From: an uncultured Oscillospiraceae bacterium
Lineage (GTDB): Bacteria > Bacillota > Clostridia > Oscillospirales > Oscillospiraceae
Direction: 5' to 3'
NCBI GenBank assembly: GCA_934567115.1
Contig: CAKTJA010000016.1
Coordinates: 1-14,835, forward strand
DNA: 14,835 nucleotides
The notes below the pieces were generated by a model. The model searched no databases. It was not told the DNA's origin and saw only the letters and a list, made by a program, of their open reading frames with translations. A program made the position numbers and the translations under genes. Shown piece by piece: positions 6,680 through 12,584 of this stretch; positions within the stretch are counted from its first letter, which is position 1; each line of letters opens with the position of its first letter.

Positions 6680-7789
6680 ATGAAAAAGAAAACGATCGGC
6701 AGGGAAACGATTATCACCGCGGCGATTCTTTTTGCCGTTCTGGCGGCGGCTGTGGCGCTCGACGCCGCGCTCCCGGGCTATCACATTGTGATCAAGGTGA
6801 TCAAAAAGGGCGCGGTCTACGCCCTTGTCGCTGTTTCGATGAACCTGCTCAACGGCTTTACCGGACTCTTTTCTCTCGGTCAGGCCGGCTTCATGCTGCT
6901 CGGCGCGTACTCCTACGCGGTGCTGTGCATTCCGGCGGCGAAGCGCGCGGGCGTGTATCAGTACTTTGACGGCGGCATAGTGAAATTCTCCCTGCCGGAG
7001 GTGTTCGCCGGTTTCCTCGGCGACAAGGCCGGCGCGACGGTGGGGATGCTGGCGGCGCTGATCGTCGGCGGCCTGATCGCGGCGTTCTTCGCCTTCCTGA
7101 TTGGACTTCCCGTCCTGCGCCTTAAAAGTGACTATCTCGCCATCGCGACGCTCGGCTTTGCCGAGATCCTGCGCACGTTTATCCAGTGGGAGGCGCTCGG
7201 CCCCGTGACCAACGCCTCGAACCTTCTCAAGGGCTACTCCGATATCGGCGGCGCGACGGCCTACCTGCTGCTCGTCGGCGTGTTCGTCGCATGCATCGTC
7301 CTGCTGGTGAACTCCACCTACGGACGTGCGTTTAAGGCCATCCGCGACGATGAGATCGCCGCCGAGGCAATGGGCATCAACCTTGCGCACCACAAGCGTC
7401 TGGCGTTCGTCATCTCCTCGTTTTTCGCGGGCGTCGGCGGCGGTATGCTGGCGATGTACATGGGTGCGGTGCAGGCGCTTTCGTTCAGAAGCACGATGAC
7501 CTATGAGATACTGCTGCTCGTTGTGATCGGCGGCATCGGCTCCGTCACCGGCAGCGTGCTTACGAGCTTCCTTTATATCGCGGCGCTGGAATGGCTGCTG
7601 CGCGGCCTTGACGCGGGGAAGTTCCTCGGCATCAGCGCGCCCGGCGTCTTCAAAAACGGCTTTCGCATGGCGGTCGTCTCCATCATTATCATGGCGGTCG
7701 TGCTGTTCTTCCGCAAGGGCATCATGGGCGATAAGGAGCTGCCCGAGCTTCTGCGCCGCCGCGCAAAGAGGGGAGGCGACGAAAAATGA
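6680..7789 (+). CDS. livM: Branched-chain amino-acid ABC transporter permease LivM
   Basis: LivM is the second membrane subunit of the liv importer. The 369-residue product has the conserved GAVYALVAVSMNLLNGFTGL followed by FSLGQAGFMLLGAY, which is the LivM counterpart of the LivH signature. Its coupling segment is YGRAFKAIRDDEIAAEAMGI (from residue 214), and LLLVVIGGIGSVTGSVLTS lies near the C-terminus. A poorly conserved soluble loop (about KRAGVYQYFDGGIVKFS) sits between early helices. A GTG at 6674 is in frame but lies 1 nt from AAGGAGG (6666-6672); the ATG at 6680 has a 7-nt spacer and is preferred. The TGA stop overlaps the livG start as ATGA. Confidence 0.95.
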   Translation: MKKKTIGRETIITAAILFAVLAAAVALDAALPGYHIVIKVIKKGAVYALVAVSMNLLNGFTGLFSLGQAGFMLLGAYSYAVLCIPAAKRAGVYQYFDGGIVKFSLPEVFAGFLGDKAGATVGMLAALIVGGLIAAFFAFLIGLPVLRLKSDYLAIATLGFAEILRTFIQWEALGPVTNASNLLKGYSDIGGATAYLLLVGVFVACIVLLVNSTYGRAFKAIRDDEIAAEAMGINLAHHKRLAFVISSFFAGVGGGMLAMYMGAVQALSFRSTMTYEILLLVVIGGIGSVTGSVLTSFLYIAALEWLLRGLDAGKFLGISAPGVFKNGFRMAVVSIIIMAVVLFFRKGIMGDKELPELLRRRAKRGGDEK

Positions 7790-8634
7790 GCGAAAATGTG
7801 CTTCGCATTGAAAATGTCACCATGCAGTTTGGCGGTGTTGTGGCCGTCGATAACCTGAGCCTTGAGGTCAACCGGGGCGAGATCGTCGCGCTAATCGGAC
7901 CGAACGGCGCGGGAAAGACCACCGCCTTTAACACCATCACGGGCGTTTACGAGCCGACCAACGGACAGGTCAGCTTTATGGGCGAGCCGATCGTGCGCAA
8001 TCACCCGCAGGGCAAGATGAGGCAGAACTACAAGGGCAAGGAGGCGGAGACCTACCTGCACATGCCGGTTTTGAACCCCACGCCCGATAAGATCACCAGA
8101 CGGGGCATGGCGCGCACCTTCCAGAACATCCGCCTGTGGAAGTCGCAGAGCGTGTTTGACAACGTGCTGATCGCCAAGCATATGCTGCGCACGAGCAACG
8201 TCTTCTCCGCCACGTTCCGGCTCAACCGCGCGGAGGAGGCGCGTCAGCGCGAGGAGGTCATGGAGCTTTTGCGCATCGTCGGGCTGGAGGATGTGAAGGA
8301 CGAGCAGGCGACCAGCCTGCCCTACGGCAAGCAGCGTCGGCTGGAGATCGCCCGCGCACTGGCGACGGAGCCGAAGCTTCTGATGCTCGACGAGCCGGCG
8401 GCCGGCATGAATCCGCAGGAGACGGACGAGCTGACGGAGTTTATCGGGCGCATCCGCAATGACTTCGAGCTGACGATCCTGCTCATTGAGCATCATATGG
8501 ATCTGGTCATGGACATATCCGACCGCATTTACGTGATCGACTTCGGCGAGCTGATCGCGACCGGAACGCCGGAGCAGATCCAGAATGACCGGCGCGTGAT
8601 CGACGCTTATCTGGGGGTGGAAGAGGATGCTTAA
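7786..8634 (+). CDS. livG: Branched-chain amino-acid ABC transporter ATP-binding protein LivG
   Basis: LivG is one of the two cytoplasmic ATPases that power the liv importer. In 282 residues it has Walker A GPNGAGKT (38-45), the Q-loop region ARTFQNIRLW (109-118), signature LPYGKQRRLEIARAL (from 178), Walker B LLMLDEP (198-204), the D-loop and the switch histidine in LLIEHHMDLV. The signature reads LPYGKQ instead of the LSYGxQ usual in LivG. It is longer than enteric LivG (about 255): roughly 30 extra residues (70-100, rich in charged, Tyr, Asn and Pro) lie between the post-Walker-A strand and the Q-loop. Other clostridial LivG proteins appear to have a similar insert, from memory. The start overlaps livM by 4 bp, and the end overlaps livF by 8 bp. 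Confidence 0.95.
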   Translation: MSENVLRIENVTMQFGGVVAVDNLSLEVNRGEIVALIGPNGAGKTTAFNTITGVYEPTNGQVSFMGEPIVRNHPQGKMRQNYKGKEAETYLHMPVLNPTPDKITRRGMARTFQNIRLWKSQSVFDNVLIAKHMLRTSNVFSATFRLNRAEEARQREEVMELLRIVGLEDVKDEQATSLPYGKQRRLEIARALATEPKLLMLDEPAAGMNPQETDELTEFIGRIRNDFELTILLIEHHMDLVMDISDRIYVIDFGELIATGTPEQIQNDRRVIDAYLGVEEDA

Positions 8635-9340
8635 AATTGAAAACCTTCAGGTCGCCTACGGCGGCATTCAGGCGCTGCGCGGCATCAGCATGGAGGTGCC
8701 CGACGGCAGGATCGTTACGCTGATCGGCGCGAACGGCGCGGGAAAATCCACGACGCTGCGGACCATCTCCGGTCTGGTGAAGGCGAAGTCCGGCTCGATC
8801 CGCTACGACGGAGAGGAGTTGCTCGGCAAGCCCATCAGCTCGATCCTTGCGTCGGGGATCGCGCAGGTCCCGGAGGGGCGGCGTGTGTTCCCGGATATGA
8901 CCGTGCTTGAAAATCTGAAGATCGGCGCCTATCTGCGCGACGATAAGGAGGAGATCGCAAGGGATATCGAGTGGATCTACTCCCTGTTTCCCCGCCTGAA
9001 GGAGCGTCACTGGCAGCTTGCGGGAACGCTCTCCGGCGGCGAGCAGCAGATGCTGGCGGTCGGACGCGGGCTGATGTCCCGCCCGAAGGTGCTGATGATG
9101 GATGAGCCGTCGCTCGGTCTGGCCCCGCTGGTCGTGCAGGGGATATTTGACATCATTCAGGAGATCAACCGTCAGGGCGTGACCATCCTGCTGATCGAGC
9201 AGAATGCCAATATGGCGCTCAAGATCGCCGATCTTGCCTACGTTCTTGAGACCGGCACCATCACGATGACCGGCACGGGAGAGGAGCTTCTGGCCAACGA
9301 AAAGGTCAAGGAGGCGTACCTCGGGAAGAAGCGGAAATGA
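8627..9340 (+). CDS. livF: Branched-chain amino-acid ABC transporter ATP-binding protein LivF
   Basis: LivF is the second ATPase subunit of the liv importer, pairing with LivG under LivH and LivM. The 237-residue product has Walker A GANGAGKS (34-41), the Q-loop IAQVPEGRRVFPDMTV, signature LSGGEQQ (135-141), Walker B VLMMDEP (155-161), SLGLAP after it and the switch region LLIEQN, where Gln replaces the switch His, as in LivF proteins generally. Length matches the family. The ATG lies inside the last codons of livG, with a GGGGTGGAAGAGG purine tract upstream, so translation is coupled. It is the last gene of the operon, followed by a strong hairpin. Confidence 0.96.
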   Translation: MLKIENLQVAYGGIQALRGISMEVPDGRIVTLIGANGAGKSTTLRTISGLVKAKSGSIRYDGEELLGKPISSILASGIAQVPEGRRVFPDMTVLENLKIGAYLRDDKEEIARDIEWIYSLFPRLKERHWQLAGTLSGGEQQMLAVGRGLMSRPKVLMMDEPSLGLAPLVVQGIFDIIQEINRQGVTILLIEQNANMALKIADLAYVLETGTITMTGTGEELLANEKVKEAYLGKKRK

Positions 9341-9378
9341 CCCTCCGCGCCGCAGAAGAGAATACGGACAAGGTGAAG

Positions 9379-9406
9379 CGCCGCCGGGTGATCCCGGCGG
9401 CGTTTT
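9379..9406 (+). terminator. Terminator of the liv operon
   Basis: A perfect 10-bp GC-rich stem CGCCGCCGGG / CCCGGCGGCG (9379-9388 with 9393-9402), loop TGAT, is followed by TTTTGA, 38 bp after the livF stop. The same hairpin recurs at 9571-9598 with a single base changed in the loop. Confidence 0.85.
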
Positions 9407-9500
9407 GATGTGACGGATAAAGCGGAAAATCCTCCGTAACGGTAAGGAAGAGTGTGCGCGGGAAACCCAAGAGGGGTGTCCTGCGCTATTAAAATCAACA

Positions 9501-9600
9501 GTTTTCAGAACTTTGAAAAAGTTCTGAAAACTTGCTCAGCGTGTCGAAAAGCCTTTTTCGACACGCTGAGCGCCGCCGGGTAATCCCGGCGGCGTTTTGA
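9501..9600. repeat. Three contiguous perfect hairpins; palindromic repeat block
   Basis: Three perfect inverted repeats stand almost end to end between the convergent livF and thrE genes. Hairpin 1 pairs 9501-9514 with 9518-9531 (14 bp, loop GAA). Hairpin 2 pairs 9534-9550 with 9555-9571 (17 bp, GCTCAGCGTGTCGAAAA arm, loop GCCT). Hairpin 3 pairs 9571-9580 with 9585-9594 (10 bp, loop TAAT, then TTTTGA) and nearly copies the liv terminator. Hairpin 1 is also followed by T-rich sequence when read leftward and may terminate thrE. The layout looks like a REP- or MITE-type palindromic element, but no copy outside this spot can be seen here. The rest of the 9409-9500 stretch holds nothing I recognise. 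Confidence 0.75.
9569..9600 (+). repeat. Second copy of the liv terminator hairpin (direct repeat of 9377-9408)
   Basis: Bases 9569-9600 match 9377-9408 at 31 of 32 positions; the one difference is G to A in the 4-nt loop. The copies are in the same orientation, 192 bp apart. Flanking bases differ, so the repeat unit is exactly the hairpin plus AG in front and the TTTTGA tail. Confidence 0.85.
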
Positions 9601-9622
9601 CGCTTTGGAAGAATGGAACGGT

Positions 9623-10867
9623 TCAGCTTTTCGTGCCGCCGCGCTCCCTGAGCTGCTGACGGCTTTTTGCCGCCAGACGAAAGACCGTTGAGACCAGAAG
9701 GATCGCGGCGGCGATGCTCCCGGCGATGCCCGCCGTCTCCAGCCCCTTTTGCAGGGAGGACTGCATGCTTCCGTTCAGAGCCAGATACATGGTGTAGTAT
9801 ATGCCGGCGCCGGGCAGCAGCGGAACGATGGAGATGACCAGATAGGAGGTCACCGGGTATTTGCGCAGCCTTGCCATGCTCTCCGCGTAGAGCGCGGCGA
9901 CGGCGGAGGCATAGAAATTCATGGCGTATACGCTGCACCAGAGCCTTCCGCACAGAAGATAGACCGCCCAAGTCAGCACGCCGCCGGCGACGCACAGAAG
10001 GCTGCCCCGGCCGTGAACGTTGAAGAGAATGAAAAAGCCGGTACACGCGGCGCTGATGGCGAGGCTCTGCACGGGGAAGGACCAGGTCAGCGCAGCCGCC
10101 GCAGTCTGCCCGTACAGCGGGGCGGTGAGCCGAAAGGCCGCAGCCGTCCCCATTGCGATTGCCAGCGCCGAGAGCAGGACCTGCACGATGCGGTTGATGC
10201 CGGAGTTGGTGTCCCCGTAGATAATGTCGCGCATGGAGTTGGTGATCAGCAGGCCGGGAACGAGGATCATCAGCGCACCGATAATGACCGCGTCCACATT
10301 GGCGACCCAGTGAAGCGCCGCCGCGAGAAAGGCTGCGGCGGACATGAGGAACGAGGCGGCGATCGTGCTGAAAAAGGGGTTCGCCTCCAGCCGGTGCATG
10401 TGCCGCGTCACGAAGCCGATAATAAGTCCCATCGCCCCGGACCACAGCCAGTCGCTCGGCGTTCCGCCGAAGACGGGGCAGAAGCCCGCCGCCGTGAGAA
10501 AGCTGCCGAGGTAATAGACCGGCGCGCTGTAGCAGCGGCGGGAAGCCGTCGTCTCCCGGAGCCAGCGCGCCGCCTCTGGAACGTCCGGCGTTTCGGCGCA
10601 GATGCGGCGGCTGAGCGCGTTGAGGCGCTCCACCGCGTCGAGATCGTTTCCGTGGAAGCCCACGCGGCGCATGATCATCAGGGGCTTTCCGCCCGCGCCC
10701 TCAAGACTGAGCATCACACAGTTCGGGATGACAAACGCCTGACACTCCACACCGTAGGCGCGGAGCACGCGCTGCATCGTTTCTTCTACGCGGAAGGTCT
10801 CCGCGCCGCTGACGGCAAGCTCATAGCCGATCTGTGCCGCCAGATCCGTTAAAAGGTAGTAGTCCAT
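9623..10867 (-). CDS. Threonine/serine exporter family protein (fused ThrE domains)
   Basis: The product is probably a membrane transporter that exports threonine, serine or related small metabolites. Of its 414 residues, the N-terminal third is soluble and starts with LAVSGAETFRVEETMQRVL (from about 17), the entry motif of the DUF1212/ThrE domain. Membrane helices follow, with the conserved core LVPGLLITNSMRD (about 202-214) then GDTNSGINR. The C-terminal half is a second set of helices like ThrE_2 (DUF3815). In many bacteria these halves are separate proteins (YjjP and YjjB); here they are fused as in Corynebacterium ThrE. The Shine-Dalgarno is weak: AAAGGA lies about 15 nt before the ATG. 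It starts 48 bp after mrp ends, on the same strand, so co-transcription is likely. The substrate is inferred from family only. Confidence 0.88.
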   Translation of the reverse strand: MDYYLLTDLAAQIGYELAVSGAETFRVEETMQRVLRAYGVECQAFVIPNCVMLSLEGAGGKPLMIMRRVGFHGNDLDAVERLNALSRRICAETPDVPEAARWLRETTASRRCYSAPVYYLGSFLTAAGFCPVFGGTPSDWLWSGAMGLIIGFVTRHMHRLEANPFFSTIAASFLMSAAAFLAAALHWVANVDAVIIGALMILVPGLLITNSMRDIIYGDTNSGINRIVQVLLSALAIAMGTAAAFRLTAPLYGQTAAAALTWSFPVQSLAISAACTGFFILFNVHGRGSLLCVAGGVLTWAVYLLCGRLWCSVYAMNFYASAVAALYAESMARLRKYPVTSYLVISIVPLLPGAGIYYTMYLALNGSMQSSLQKGLETAGIAGSIAAAILLVSTVFRLAAKSRQQLRERGGTKS

Positions 10868-10915
10868 AAGATGCCGAAGGCGTCCTTTCTCTCTGTCTGC
10901 CGGGGAACGGCGTGC

Positions 10916-11740
10916 TCAGTGCGACTCGAGCGCGGCGACCGCGTCGGAGAGCCAGCCGCCCTCAAACTCCTCAACGCGTCCCTCGTCCGTGAGAGCGGCG
11001 AGCCGCGCGTCGATGGGAAGCCGGGCGAGGAGCGGAACGCCGTGCCGCGCGGCGGCCTCCGCGCTTCGGCCCTCGCCGAAGGGGAAGATCCGTTTGCCGC
11101 AGCAGGGGCAGTCCAGATAGCTCATATTCTCCACGAGGCCGAGGATCGGGACCGACATCTTCTCGGCCATCTTTACGGCCTTTTCCACCACCATGCCGAC
11201 CAACTCCTGCGGAGAGGCCACGACGACGATCCCGTTGAGGGGAATGGTCTGGAACACGTTCAGCGTCACGTCGCCGGTGCCCGGCGGCATGTCGATCAGA
11301 AGATAGTCCACGTTCCAGAGCACGTCCGTCCAGAACTGCCGGACCACGCCGCTGATGATGGGGCCGCGCCAGATGACGGGGTCGGTCTCGTTATCGAGCA
11401 GAAGGTTAACGGAAATGACCTCGATGCCGGTGGAGCTGACACAGGGCAGCAGGGCGCTGTCCGTCCCGACGGCCTTCTCGTGCAGCCCGAAGGCGCGGGG
11501 GATGGAGGGACCGGTAATGTCCGCGTCAAGTATGCCGACGCGATAGCCCTTGCGGCGCAGACTGACGGCAAGCTGACCGGTCACCATGGATTTGCCGACG
11601 CCGCCCTTTCCGCTGCAAATGCCGAACACCTTTCCGATGTGTGAGTCGGCGTGCGGGGGGACCAGAAGCGACTGGGGATCGGTGCGGCTGCCGCAGCTTT
11701 CGCCGCAGGTGGAGCAATTGTGGGTACATTCGGTTGCCAT
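10916..11740 (-). CDS. Mrp/NBP35-type P-loop ATPase, Fe-S cluster carrier
   Basis: Mrp/ApbC proteins bind a labile [4Fe-4S] cluster and pass it to apo-enzymes in the cytoplasm. The 274-residue product has a deviant Walker A SGKGGVGKS (43-51), LDADITGPSIPR (71-82), DMPPGTGDV (150-158, switch II/Walker B) and the pair Cys211 / Cys214 in CPCC, the site where two subunits hold the bridging cluster. The N-terminus adds four cysteines (5, 9, 12, 16; CX3CX2CX3C), probably a second metal or cluster site as in the Nbp35 class. AAGGAG lies 8 nt before the ATG. It sits between a CmpB-like membrane protein gene and thrE, 45 and 48 bp apart. No Fe-S target enzyme is nearby, so context does not name a client. 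Confidence 0.93.
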   Translation of the reverse strand: MATECTHNCSTCGESCGSRTDPQSLLVPPHADSHIGKVFGICSGKGGVGKSMVTGQLAVSLRRKGYRVGILDADITGPSIPRAFGLHEKAVGTDSALLPCVSSTGIEVISVNLLLDNETDPVIWRGPIISGVVRQFWTDVLWNVDYLLIDMPPGTGDVTLNVFQTIPLNGIVVVASPQELVGMVVEKAVKMAEKMSVPILGLVENMSYLDCPCCGKRIFPFGEGRSAEAAARHGVPLLARLPIDARLAALTDEGRVEEFEGGWLSDAVAALESH

Positions 11741-11785
11741 ACAGAGTTCTCCTTTATATAAATTGTGGGACGTTCAAAAAGCGCG

Positions 11786-12535
11786 CTATTGCCGGGACTC
11801 CTTCTTCTCCCTGCCGCGGCGGCGGATGGCGTCAAGCAGCTCGGGGTGGCGCGTGCGCAGGGCGGGGTGCGAAAGCAGCAGACGGCGCTCGAAGATATCC
11901 TGCCCATCCCGAAGGGCGCGCATGCGCTCGCGCAGCTCGTCGGCACGTTCGTCGGCGCGCTCGGCAAGCTGGGCCTTCAGCGTGTGCAGCCGCTCGAGAC
12001 GCGTGTCGAGCTGGATGGCGCTGCGGACGGAGAGCGAAGCGTCGGTGAGGTAAATGCCGCAGATGAAGGAGGCCAGCGGCACGATCACGGCGCTGCCGAG
12101 CGAAAGAATATGAGACCACAGCCATGGGTGGACGACGTGGCACAGCAGCACACAGGCGAGGCCGAAGCAGGTGGAGTTGAGCAGACACACGCGTCCGTTG
12201 ATCTGAAAGCGGTAATGTGAATAGTCCCACCAGCGCATGTGGAAAAGCTTTTCCATCAGCCAGCTGGTGAAGTATTCAAGAACGCTTGTCAAAAGCGCGC
12301 CGAAAACAAAGGTCAGCAGCGGATTCGAAAAGCCGCCGTCAAGAGCGTACAGGACCAGAAGTGCGCCGTGCCCGTAAATGGGGCAGAGAAGGCCGTTCAG
12401 AAAGCCGCGCTTTTCGCACAGCCGACCCTTGGGAATGGAGCAGTACAGCATTTCGCCGCACCAGCCGAGCGTGCTGTAGGCGATAAAAAGCAGGAAAACG
12501 GCGCACAGTTCTTCGAAGGAATGCGGAACGGGCAT
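11786..12535 (-). CDS. PF06541-type (CmpB-like) membrane protein
   Basis: I recognise the family but not a firm function. The first 165 or so of 249 residues form several membrane helices with the conserved pattern of the putative ABC-transporter type IV family: FIAYSTLGWCGEMLY near the start, RGFLNGLLCPIYGHGALLV, TSVLEYFTSWLMEKLF, RWWDYSHYRFQINGRVCLL. The remaining residues are cytoplasmic and strongly charged, with heptad-like Leu/Ala spacing (DTRLERLHTLKAQLAER onward) that suggests a coiled coil, ending in a basic tail. GAGAGG lies 7 nt before the ATG. It is 45 bp upstream of mrp and 49 bp downstream of the YhaN-like gene. The Pfam name implies transport, but there is no ATPase domain and no ABC partner beside it; its role remains open. 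Confidence 0.82.
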   Translation of the reverse strand: MPVPHSFEELCAVFLLFIAYSTLGWCGEMLYCSIPKGRLCEKRGFLNGLLCPIYGHGALLVLYALDGGFSNPLLTFVFGALLTSVLEYFTSWLMEKLFHMRWWDYSHYRFQINGRVCLLNSTCFGLACVLLCHVVHPWLWSHILSLGSAVIVPLASFICGIYLTDASLSVRSAIQLDTRLERLHTLKAQLAERADERADELRERMRALRDGQDIFERRLLLSHPALRTRHPELLDAIRRRGREKKESRQ

Positions 12536-12584
12536 GTAAAAACCTCTCTCTGTCTATAGTTTATGTAAGCCTCGCGGCGCGGCC

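Noticed and set aside
5801..7393. 530-codon minus-strand open frame across livH-livM
   Set aside because: The product is low-complexity and rich in His, Asp, Arg and Gln, as expected from the complement of membrane-protein codons. The plus-strand permeases explain the region.
9749..10852. 367-codon plus-strand open frame opposite thrE
   Set aside because: It is the complement of the ThrE frame and its translation is charged and repetitive, without motifs. The minus-strand ThrE motifs are clear.
10871..11644. 257-codon plus-strand open frame opposite mrp
   Set aside because: It mirrors the Mrp gene, which has a full set of P-loop and cysteine motifs and a good Shine-Dalgarno.
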